From NCBI RefSeq assembly GCF_027912455.1, contig NZ_CP115446.1:1821501-1885500 (forward strand): a stretch of DNA of 64,000 nucleotides. The letters are read 5' to 3'. The stretch is from Aurantiacibacter sp. MUD61. Its GTDB lineage: Bacteria; Pseudomonadota; Alphaproteobacteria; Sphingomonadales; Sphingomonadaceae. A program made the position numbers and the translations under genes. Shown here one piece after another: positions 29,684 through 37,389 of this stretch. The notes below the pieces were generated by a model. The model searched no databases and was not told where the DNA came from. It saw nothing but the letters and a program-made list of their open reading frames with translations. Every line of letters starts with the position of its first letter. Positions within the stretch are counted from its first letter, which is position 1.

Positions 29684-30799
29684 ATGGCAAAACCCAGGAT
29701 GAGCCAGGAAATCGAAAACAAGCCCCAGCGCAAACGCTCGGGCCGCCGCAATGGGAACGCTCCCACCGTCGCCGATGTTGCGCGCGAAGCGCAATGTTCC
29801 CCGATGACCGTCAGCCGCGTGGTGAATGGCGGCAATGTCCGAGAAAAAACGCGCGAGCAGGTGCTGGAGGCGATCCGCAAGCTCAATTACTCGCCCAACA
29901 AGGCTGCAAGGTCGCTTGCAGGCGCCGACCAATTGCGTGTTGGCCTGCTGTTCGACAACCCATCCTCTTCCTATCTGGCGGAGTTCCTGATGGGCGCGCT
30001 GGAGGCTGGCTCGCGCAGCGACGTGCATCTTGAAGTGCAAAGCTGTGACAACGCCCCCGATCACGCCCAGCTGATCCAGAGCATGTCCGATGGCGGAATT
30101 ACCGGTTTCATTCTTCCGCCACCGCTTTGCGATGATCAACGTGTCCTTGACCTGATCCTGGAAGCGGGCGGTATCGCTGTGGCTGTGAGCCCGGGCCGCG
30201 CAAAGGGCGCGCATGCCGGCATTCTGATCGACGAATTCCAGGCCGCATTCGATATGACCAAGCACATTATCGGCCTTGGACATGAGCGGATCGGTTTCAT
30301 CATCGGCAATCCCGAACAGGTGGCGAGTGGCCAGCGGCTTGAAGGGTACCGCGCGGCCATGGAGGAAGCGGGCCTGACGGTTCGTGAAAACCTGCTGGCC
30401 CAGGGCCAGTTCACCTATCGCTCCGGCATGGTTGCGGCAGAAAAGCTGCTCGATGCAGATCCGCGCCCGACCGCGATCTTTGCTTCCAATGACGATATGG
30501 CTGCAGCCACAGTGGCCGTCGCGCATCGTCGCCATCTGGATGTGCCGAGCGACATCACCGTCTGCGGTTTCGACGATACCGATCTTGCCAGCTCTATCTG
30601 GCCCGAACTGACCACCGTGCGCCAGCCGATCCGCCAGATGACAGCGAGGGCCGTGGAATTGATCGTGAAGGCAACGCGCGCCAAGCGACAGGGCCTGCCG
30701 CCGCAAATGGAGAAGGTGATCCTGCCATACGAGCTGGTCCGCCGGAATTCCGATGCCGGGCCAAGCCTTGCGACCTCTTCCAAGGACAAAAAAGCGTGA
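29684..30799 (+). CDS. LacI-family transcriptional regulator (XylR-like)
   Basis: A sugar-responsive repressor of about 371 residues. The N-terminal helix-turn-helix reads PTVADVAREAQCSPMTVSRVVNG, followed by the hinge helix (SPNKAARSLA) and a periplasmic-binding-protein-like effector domain. The start could be 29684 or 29699; neither has a strong ribosome site. The stop overlaps the xylonate dehydratase start (GTGA), tying it to xylose metabolism; in Caulobacter a LacI-type protein, XylR, controls the equivalent genes. It is the only LacI-family gene in the window and the natural candidate to bind the four palindromes. Confidence 0.88.
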   Translation: MAKPRMSQEIENKPQRKRSGRRNGNAPTVADVAREAQCSPMTVSRVVNGGNVREKTREQVLEAIRKLNYSPNKAARSLAGADQLRVGLLFDNPSSSYLAEFLMGALEAGSRSDVHLEVQSCDNAPDHAQLIQSMSDGGITGFILPPPLCDDQRVLDLILEAGGIAVAVSPGRAKGAHAGILIDEFQAAFDMTKHIIGLGHERIGFIIGNPEQVASGQRLEGYRAAMEEAGLTVRENLLAQGQFTYRSGMVAAEKLLDADPRPTAIFASNDDMAAATVAVAHRRHLDVPSDITVCGFDDTDLASSIWPELTTVRQPIRQMTARAVELIVKATRAKRQGLPPQMEKVILPYELVRRNSDAGPSLATSSKDKKA

Positions 30800-32583
30800 G
30801 CGAAGACAGCTCCGGCAAGCGCCGACTGCGCAGCCGCGACTGGTTCGACAATCCCGATCGCATGGACATGACCGCGCTCTATCTTGAGCGATTCATGAAT
30901 TATGGTGTCACGCCGGAGGAACTGCGTAGCGGCAAGCCCATTATCGGTATCGCGCAATCGGGAAGTGATCTCAGCCCCTGTAACCGCATTCATATCGAAC
31001 TCGCCAAGCGCACGCGCGACGGCATTCGCGATGCGGGCGGGATACCCATCGAATTTCCCGTCCATCCGATTTTCGAGAATTGCCGCAGGCCAACGGCGGC
31101 GCTCGATCGTAATCTGCTCTATCTCGGTCTGGTGGAGCTGCTCAACGGCTATCCGATCGATGGTGTGGTGCTGACCACCGGATGCGACAAGACCACGCCC
31201 AGCCAGATCATGGCGGCGAGTACGGTCGATATTCCGGCCATCGTGCTGAGCGGTGGCCCGATGCTCGATGGATGGCACGAAGGCGAGTTGGTGGGCAGCG
31301 GCACTGTCATCTGGCGCAGCCGCCGCAAGCTGGCTGCAGGGGAGATCGATGAGGAGCAATTCCTCCAGCGCGCCGCATCCAGTGCGCCCAGCGCCGGTCA
31401 TTGCAATTCCATGGGGACGGCCAGCACGATGAATGCCGTGGCCGAGGCGCTCGGGCTCAGCCTTACAGGGTGCGCTGCCATTCCGGCGCCGTATCGCGAA
31501 CGTGGCCAGTCCGCCTATCGCACCGGACGGCGGATCGTCGAAATGGTCGAGGCCGATCTCAAGCCGTCGGATATTCTGACAAGGGAAGCATTCCTCAACG
31601 CGATTGCCACGGTCAGTGTCATCGGCGGATCCAGCAATGCGCAGCCGCATATTCAGGCCATGGCGGCGCATGCCGGTGTGCCGCTGGAAGCATCCGTTTG
31701 GCAGGAGCACGGATATGACCTGCCTCTGCTCGTCAACATGCAGCCCGCTGGGGCTTATCTGGGTGAGCGGTTCCACCGTGCTGGCGGAGTGCCTGCGGCG
31801 ATGTGGGAATTGCTTCAGGCGGGGAAATTGCATGGCCACGTGCTGACCTGTACGGGCCGGTCGATGGCAGAGAATATCGCGGATGCGGAGACGACTGATC
31901 GCGAAATGATCCGCCCGTTTGCTGATCCGCTGATGGAAAAGGCCGGGTTCCTCGTCCTCTCGGGCAATCTGTTCGATTTCGGTATCCTCAAGACATCGGT
32001 CATTTCAGAGGAATTCCGCCGCCGATACCTTTCCCGCCCGGGGGAGGAGAATGTGTTCGAAGCGCGCGCCGTGGTGTTTGACGGCTCCGACGATTACCAT
32101 CACCGCATCAATGATCCCTCGCTCGACATCGATGAGAATTGCATCCTTGTCATCCGTGGTTCGGGCGTGGTCGGCTGGCCCGGTAGCGCCGAGGTTGTGA
32201 ATATGCAGCCGCCCGATGCGCTGATCCGGTCAGGCACGCAGTGGCTGCCAACGCTGGGTGACGGGCGGCAATCGGGTACGAGCGATAGCCCGTCGATCCT
32301 CAATGTTTCACCCGAGAGTGCAGTAGGGGGCGGGCTGGCATGGCTGCGCACCGGTGACACGATCCGTGTCGATTTGAACACGGGGACGTGCAACGCGCTG
32401 GTCGATGATGCTGAAATATCCCGGCGCCTGGCGGAAGAACCCGCACCGCCGGTACCCGAGCACAATACGCCGTGGGAAGAACTGTTTCGCGAAAAGACCG
32501 GGCAGTTGGGCGAGGGCGGAGTGATGGATTTCGCGCTCAAATACCGCGGGACCAGCCGCAAGCTACCCCGCCACAATCACTAA
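30796..32583 (+). CDS. xylD: D-xylonate dehydratase
   Basis: IlvD/Edd family Fe-S dehydratase that turns D-xylonate into 2-keto-3-deoxy-D-xylonate, third step of the Weimberg pathway. The 595 residues resemble Caulobacter XylD along their whole length (SRDWFDNPDRMDMTALYLER near the start, ending KLPRHNH). Cluster-ligand segments include SPCNR, TTGCDKTTP and SAGHCNSMG. The start is GTG overlapping the regulator's stop. Its stop overlaps that of the convergent xylC by 4 nt (CTAA). Confidence 0.93.
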   Translation: MSEDSSGKRRLRSRDWFDNPDRMDMTALYLERFMNYGVTPEELRSGKPIIGIAQSGSDLSPCNRIHIELAKRTRDGIRDAGGIPIEFPVHPIFENCRRPTAALDRNLLYLGLVELLNGYPIDGVVLTTGCDKTTPSQIMAASTVDIPAIVLSGGPMLDGWHEGELVGSGTVIWRSRRKLAAGEIDEEQFLQRAASSAPSAGHCNSMGTASTMNAVAEALGLSLTGCAAIPAPYRERGQSAYRTGRRIVEMVEADLKPSDILTREAFLNAIATVSVIGGSSNAQPHIQAMAAHAGVPLEASVWQEHGYDLPLLVNMQPAGAYLGERFHRAGGVPAAMWELLQAGKLHGHVLTCTGRSMAENIADAETTDREMIRPFADPLMEKAGFLVLSGNLFDFGILKTSVISEEFRRRYLSRPGEENVFEARAVVFDGSDDYHHRINDPSLDIDENCILVIRGSGVVGWPGSAEVVNMQPPDALIRSGTQWLPTLGDGRQSGTSDSPSILNVSPESAVGGGLAWLRTGDTIRVDLNTGTCNALVDDAEISRRLAEEPAPPVPEHNTPWEELFREKTGQLGEGGVMDFALKYRGTSRKLPRHNH

Positions 32584-33458
32584 CCGAGCCGCGCCCTTGG
32601 CTGCGCAAACCCTGCCACCGGCGCTTCAAATCTCAGCAGGGCGCCCGCAAGCGAATTGGCTGCCAGTTCGTCTGCGGTAAGGTTCTTGGTCGCCGTCGTG
32701 ACGAAGGCCGTGCGCAAATCCTCGCCACCGAAAGCCATTTTGGTGATGTCGCGCACGGGCAATTCGATCTGATCGACCAACATCCCGTCGGGCGAGTAGC
32801 GGGCGACGCGATTGCCGAGATAGAGGCCAGTCCAGACGTGGTCCTCGGCATCGACAACCGGCCCGTCCGGATAGGCCTCGGGGAAGTGCTCCGCTGTAGA
32901 GACGAACGGGCGCGCCTCGCCCACTCCATCGCGCGACAGGTCGGCGACCATGATGCGCTGGCTGGTGGTGTCGGTGAAGTAGATGCGATCGCCTGCAACG
33001 TTTACGGCAGGACCGTTTGTTATCGCGATGCCACTGGGCCCGGCAGGCAGGATATCGCCACGATCATAAACGTAGAACCTGCCGCTGGCGGCTTGCTCTG
33101 CATCGTCCATCGATCCGAACCAAACGCGGCCCCACGGATCGGTGCAGGCATCATTGAGCCGATTGCCGCTCGGTTCGCCAGGCACTTCGGCATGGAAGGT
33201 AAAGGTCTGCCTTTCAGGATCGAAGAGATACAATCCATCCTGCAATCCGCAGAGCAATGGACCCTCGACCGTCGGGATCGCCCAGCCGATCTGCGCGGGC
33301 GCCTCTGCCTTGGCATTGCTGCCGGTCTCAGGGTCGAGATGCCAGAGCTGCTGTCGCTTGATGTCGACGAACCAGACGACCTGGCGTTCGGCATCCCAGA
33401 GCACGCCTTCGCCGAGGAGCGCGTCTCCGCTCAGTGCTTCGAAAACTTCTACCGCCAT
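32580..33458 (-). CDS. xylC: xylonolactonase, SMP-30/gluconolactonase family
   Basis: A 292-residue six-bladed beta-propeller lactonase, which hydrolyses xylono-lactone to xylonate in the Weimberg pathway. Family markers: GEGVLWD with the metal-binding Glu near residue 17, NRLNDACTDPWGRVWFG (Asn/Asp ligands), and YPDGPVVDAEDHVW. Last gene of the long minus-strand operon; it overlaps the xylB end by 10 nt. Confidence 0.88.
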   Translation of the reverse strand: MAVEVFEALSGDALLGEGVLWDAERQVVWFVDIKRQQLWHLDPETGSNAKAEAPAQIGWAIPTVEGPLLCGLQDGLYLFDPERQTFTFHAEVPGEPSGNRLNDACTDPWGRVWFGSMDDAEQAASGRFYVYDRGDILPAGPSGIAITNGPAVNVAGDRIYFTDTTSQRIMVADLSRDGVGEARPFVSTAEHFPEAYPDGPVVDAEDHVWTGLYLGNRVARYSPDGMLVDQIELPVRDITKMAFGGEDLRTAFVTTATKNLTADELAANSLAGALLRFEAPVAGFAQPRARLG

Positions 33459-34222
33459 CCTGCATCCACCCAGTAATTATGTGCCGTGCACAGCCGTGCG
33501 TCATCGGAAGCAAGGAACAGCGCCATGGCTGCCACATCATGCGGTTCAAGGCGGCCTTCGAGGCACTGCGCCGCCACGATTTCCGCTTCGCCTTCAGGCG
33601 TGTACCACTTGGCCTGGCGCGGGGTTTTGACATTTCCCGGCACGATCGTGTTGACGCGGATATTCTTTGGTCCGAGTTCGCGAGCAAGACCGCGGGTCAT
33701 TCCCTCGATCGCTGCCTTGGCTGTCTGGTAAACGACCAGATCCTGCAGGCCGAGATGCCAGCTGATCGAGCCAAGGTTGATGATGGAGCCACCGCCAGCG
33801 CTTTCCATTTGCGGAGCAGCAGCGCGCGCGGCGAAGAACTGATGCTTGAGGTTGACTGCCATCGCGTCATCCCAGAGCTTCTCATCCACATCGGTCACGG
33901 AGTGCCTGTCATCGCACGCGGCGTTATTCACCAGCACATCGCAGCCGCCCAGAACCGCGAAAAGCTCCTCCAGAGCGGCGATGTAAACGTCACATCCGGT
34001 AATGTCGCATTCCCGAAAAACGGGCACATGTTGCGCGCTGGAAAGCCGCTCGACCAGCGCTTCGCTTTCCTCGGTTGCGATATCGACGAAGCCCACACGC
34101 GCTCCCTGCCGCGCGAAGGCTTCGACGATGCCTGCACCGATGCCCGAACCGCCTCCGCTAATCACCACGCGTTTACCCGCGAGGCTGGGATAGACCGCAC
34201 TGCCGTTATCAGGTGTCACCAC
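33449..34222 (-). CDS. xylB: D-xylose 1-dehydrogenase, SDR type
   Basis: Short-chain dehydrogenase that oxidises D-xylose to xylonolactone with NAD+. It has the Rossmann loop GGGSGIGAG, NNAACDDRHS, catalytic Ser/Tyr/Lys in GSISWHLGL and YQTAKAAIEG, and the C-terminal NYWVDAGWR. Sequence order agrees closely with Caulobacter XylB, including KWYTPEGEAEIVAAQCLEGR. The start is taken as the GTG at 34222 (34219 is equally possible), after AGAGGGG and 10 nt after the xylX stop. An earlier ATG would put 14 extra residues inside the xylX end and is less likely. Confidence 0.92.
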   Translation of the reverse strand: MVTPDNGSAVYPSLAGKRVVISGGGSGIGAGIVEAFARQGARVGFVDIATEESEALVERLSSAQHVPVFRECDITGCDVYIAALEELFAVLGGCDVLVNNAACDDRHSVTDVDEKLWDDAMAVNLKHQFFAARAAAPQMESAGGGSIINLGSISWHLGLQDLVVYQTAKAAIEGMTRGLARELGPKNIRVNTIVPGNVKTPRQAKWYTPEGEAEIVAAQCLEGRLEPHDVAAMALFLASDDARLCTAHNYWVDAGWR

Positions 34223-34232
34223 GATCCCCTCT

Positions 34233-35360
34233 TCAAACCTTTTCCGCCAGGCCGCGTTCGGCAAGATTGCGGATGAAACTGCCGATGCCGAATGTCCACG
34301 GGCTGGCCTTGTCGCTTGTGGTCACCGTATTCGTCAGGCTGCCCAGCCTGTCACTCCGGATCGTGACAATATCGCCCAGTTTATGCGTAAAGCCCGCTCC
34401 GGGGGTATCGCGATCCTGAACGGGCGCGAACAGCGTTCCGCAGAAAAGAACGAAGCCATCGGGATAGTGGTGCTGATCCATCGTCTGTCTGACCAGATCG
34501 AGCGGGTCGCGGCTGATCTGCGTCATGTCGTTCGCGCCTTCCAGTCTGTAGCCCTCCGGCCCGGTAATCTGCAGCTCCACTGTCATTCGACGGACGTCGT
34601 CCATCGTGAAGCTGTCGTCGAATAGCCTGATAAAAGGGCCGATCGCGCAGGAAGCGCAATTGTCCTTGGCCTTGGAAAGGAGGAGGGCAGAGCGCCCTTC
34701 GATATCGCGCAGATTGACATCATTGCCCAAGGTCGCACCAACCACCTCGCCATCGGGCGCGACGACCAGCACAACTTCGGGTTCGGGATTGTTCCATGAG
34801 GAATCCGATCGAATGCCGATTTCATCGCCCCCTCCGACGGCAGAGAGCACCGACGATTTCGAGAACACTTCGGCATCGGGGCCAATCGCCACTTCCAGAT
34901 ATTGCGACCAGAGGCCCTCGTCTATCAGGACTTCCTTGAGCTGCGCCGCTTCTGGCGATCCGGGGACGACCGCACGGATGCCTGTACCTACACGCTCCTC
35001 GATATGGCCGCGCAGGCTCGCTGCCTGCACCGCATCGCCCCTCGCGCGCTCTTCAAGGACCCTTTCGATGGCGGACACGGCAAAGGTCACGCCGCAGGCC
35101 TTGATGCATTGCAGATCGATAGGGGTGAGCAGGCTCCAGCCATCGGGGAGGCCGCTTTTGACAGTGCCGATTTTGCTTCCGCCCGAGAACGCTCGTCGGG
35201 CGACAGCGCCCGATACCGTCGGAGTTTCGCACGTGACATCGTAGATTTCACCATTGGCAATACGGAGCACGCACGGTCCCTCGGGCGACTGTGCCCGGGC
35301 GAGGAAGACTCCATCGGCATGATCGCGCGGTAGCCATTGTTCGATATTCACACCCATCAT
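34233..35360 (-). CDS. xylX: 2-keto-3-deoxy-D-xylonate dehydratase
   Basis: Fumarylacetoacetate hydrolase-like dehydratase that forms alpha-ketoglutarate semialdehyde. The 375 residues match Caulobacter XylX in long stretches such as LWSQYLEVAIGPDAE, WNNPEPEVVL, GNDVNLRDIEGRSALLL and KDNCASCAIGPF. The start is ATGATG at 35360/35357, overlapping the GH5 stop. A longer in-frame extension upstream lies within the GH5 gene and is rejected. The operon order is GH3-cupin-GH5-xylX-xylB-xylC. Confidence 0.92.
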   Translation of the reverse strand: MMGVNIEQWLPRDHADGVFLARAQSPEGPCVLRIANGEIYDVTCETPTVSGAVARRAFSGGSKIGTVKSGLPDGWSLLTPIDLQCIKACGVTFAVSAIERVLEERARGDAVQAASLRGHIEERVGTGIRAVVPGSPEAAQLKEVLIDEGLWSQYLEVAIGPDAEVFSKSSVLSAVGGGDEIGIRSDSSWNNPEPEVVLVVAPDGEVVGATLGNDVNLRDIEGRSALLLSKAKDNCASCAIGPFIRLFDDSFTMDDVRRMTVELQITGPEGYRLEGANDMTQISRDPLDLVRQTMDQHHYPDGFVLFCGTLFAPVQDRDTPGAGFTHKLGDIVTIRSDRLGSLTNTVTTSDKASPWTFGIGSFIRNLAERGLAEKV

Positions 35361-36367
35361 TCCGCTCCCGACGACCATTGGATCGCCTCCAGTAGTTCCG
35401 GATGCCATTCGCCGGTTTCCTGATCGCGGAACGGGAACGTGTTCGTATAGGCCCACATGCAGCTATCGATACCCAGCGGGGCGAATTGCTGCGTCACGGC
35501 GCTGTGGTAGGCTACGCGCTGCTCCAGAGATATATGCGCGTCGTAAGCTCCGGTCTCGCCGATGAAGGGCGTACGACCTGTCCGGGCCATATAGGCGACC
35601 ACTTTCAACGCATCGTTGGCGAGGCGCTGCCGGTCAGCCTCGGTGCCATAGGTGCGGCCAATGGTCGGCGAAGGATCGACCCAGCTTGCGCCCTGATGGG
35701 TGAAATCGAACGGTTCGTAGTAGTGGAAGGTCGGATGCACATTCGGATCGTCGGGCAGTTCCAGCGTTGCCAGTGAATCCACTCCGCTCCACCACTCTCC
35801 GCCGATCACGACAGGGCGGCTCGAATTCGTTTCGCGGATCGCAAGAAGAGCCGGTGTCAGGGTGTCGAGCAAATTGCGGTTGGTCAGCGCATCGTGCGGC
35901 TCATTCTCGATTTCGAACCACAGGCGTTCATCCGGATAGTCCGCAAAACGGGCACCGATCTGGCGCCAGATCGCCGCGAGCTTCGCTGTGTTGGCTGCCG
36001 GATTGGCGTGCAATTCTTCGAAATTGTGGCTGTCGAGCAGGACGTTGAGATCCGCGGCGAAGGCCATGTCGACCACTTCCTGCACGCGGTCCATCCATAC
36101 GGCATCGACGACATAATCAGGCCCAGGTCCTGTCTTGTTCGCCCAGCGCACCGGCAGGCGGATAGTGTCGAAACCTGCGCCGCGGATGGACGCAAAGTCC
36201 TCCGCATCGAGGATCTCGCCACCCCAGGAGCTTTCTTGCTCGGGTTCCAGGTGGTTGCCGACATTGATGCACTGACCCACAGGTAGCGGATCGGGAATGT
36301 CATGCGCCGCGGAATTGTCGGCAGCCGCCGCCAGCAAAGCTGTGGCGAGGAGTGTCAGGGTGCTCAT
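35357..36367 (-). CDS. GH5 endo-beta-glycanase (endoglucanase-like)
   Basis: Family 5 glycoside hydrolase, 336 residues, with a probable signal peptide (LLATALLAAAA). Family features: IRLPVRW, the acid/base E156 in FEIENEP, the HYYEPF segment (His/Tyr near the active site) and nucleophile E271 in FIGETGAY. Secreted cellulase- or xyloglucanase-type action is likely; the exact subfamily cannot be read by eye. It overlaps its neighbours by 4 nt on each side (ATGA and TGATG), so it is made with the xylose enzymes. Confidence 0.87.
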   Translation of the reverse strand: MSTLTLLATALLAAAADNSAAHDIPDPLPVGQCINVGNHLEPEQESSWGGEILDAEDFASIRGAGFDTIRLPVRWANKTGPGPDYVVDAVWMDRVQEVVDMAFAADLNVLLDSHNFEELHANPAANTAKLAAIWRQIGARFADYPDERLWFEIENEPHDALTNRNLLDTLTPALLAIRETNSSRPVVIGGEWWSGVDSLATLELPDDPNVHPTFHYYEPFDFTHQGASWVDPSPTIGRTYGTEADRQRLANDALKVVAYMARTGRTPFIGETGAYDAHISLEQRVAYHSAVTQQFAPLGIDSCMWAYTNTFPFRDQETGEWHPELLEAIQWSSGAE

Positions 36368-37389
36368 TTCTCACGTCCTGTCGTCAGTGTGCGAATTAAA
36401 AAACCGCGCATCGCCTCATCGCGTCGCGGGCTGGCGGGGCCGTTGATCAGGCGCACCGCCTCGGGGAGATGATCGGCCGCTGCGTGCGCGCCATCCCCGA
36501 AAATGAAATGATGGAACCAGTGCTTCCACGCCTGCCGGTGCGGCTCGGGCAGGTCGCGGATCGACCACAGGGCGTGCACGAAGCCGGTGAATGGATTTCC
36601 GTGCTGTGCATTCTCGTGCCAGAAATTGACGAGGATATTGAAGCGGTCCTTCGCCCGCACATGATGCCACCAGAGAGCAGGGATGTAGATTGCATCGCCT
36701 GGTTGCAGTTCAGCGCGCTGAGCCTTCGCGGCGGCTTCGGCGAAGCGCGGATACAGCTCCAGGTCGGGATCGTCCGGATCGACCATGCTGACGGGTGGCC
36801 CGGCCGGCGTCATGTGCAGGGGGCCGAGGTACAGATCTCCGGTCACCTCCGGAGGGAAAAGGGTGAAAGTGCGTGGACCGGCAACGCAGACAGCGATGTT
36901 GGGTGTCATGTCCATATGCGTTGCCACCGTGCTGCCCGTGCCGAGCCAGATGCGCGATCCGCCAGCGGCCTCAGCAAAACGCTGGGGAAGGGCGTGGGCG
37001 TTCTCGAACCCCGGCAAGTGCTTGGCGGTCTCTGCCGAACCGGCGTAGAGCGACGGAGCTTTTTCCTGTTCGGCGAATGAAAGGACCTGATGCGCTACGT
37101 CGCCAAGCGACATCTGTCGCTCCTCGAAATTGAAGCCGCTAAGGTCAGGGCGGTAGAAGAACTTTCCCCCTGTCTCCGCTGGGGCAACCATCACGCTGGC
37201 TGGCTGTCCGCTATCGAACTGAGCGATCATCGCAGCCGCTTCTTGGCCTGATCGTTTTGCGGCATCGAGAAGCGGCCAGTCCTGCACGAACCCGCGCATC
37301 ACGGCTGGCCGCCCCTCGCGCGCAAGCTCCGCCAACCCTGTCGCAGCCGGATCGACCTCGCCGATAGGGGCAGGATCCTTCAGGGACAT
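36364..37389 (-). CDS. cupin-like JmjC-fold protein (putative 2-oxoglutarate/Fe(II) oxygenase)
   Basis: A 341-residue protein of the cupin_8/JmjC-like type. It shows an HxD metal pair (H158, D160 in THMDMTPN), a distal His (H242 or H243 in WWHHV), and RTFTLFPPE and PGDAIYIPALWWH, typical of the double-stranded beta-helix oxygenase fold. Related proteins hydroxylate amino-acid side chains, but no substrate is evident here. It lies between a GH3 and a GH5 gene, overlapping both (10 and 4 nt), in a xylose operon. This family is seen repeatedly near TonB receptors and halogenases in sphingomonads; the role is unknown. Confidence 0.75.
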   Translation of the reverse strand: MSLKDPAPIGEVDPAATGLAELAREGRPAVMRGFVQDWPLLDAAKRSGQEAAAMIAQFDSGQPASVMVAPAETGGKFFYRPDLSGFNFEERQMSLGDVAHQVLSFAEQEKAPSLYAGSAETAKHLPGFENAHALPQRFAEAAGGSRIWLGTGSTVATHMDMTPNIAVCVAGPRTFTLFPPEVTGDLYLGPLHMTPAGPPVSMVDPDDPDLELYPRFAEAAAKAQRAELQPGDAIYIPALWWHHVRAKDRFNILVNFWHENAQHGNPFTGFVHALWSIRDLPEPHRQAWKHWFHHFIFGDGAHAAADHLPEAVRLINGPASPRRDEAMRGFLIRTLTTGREK

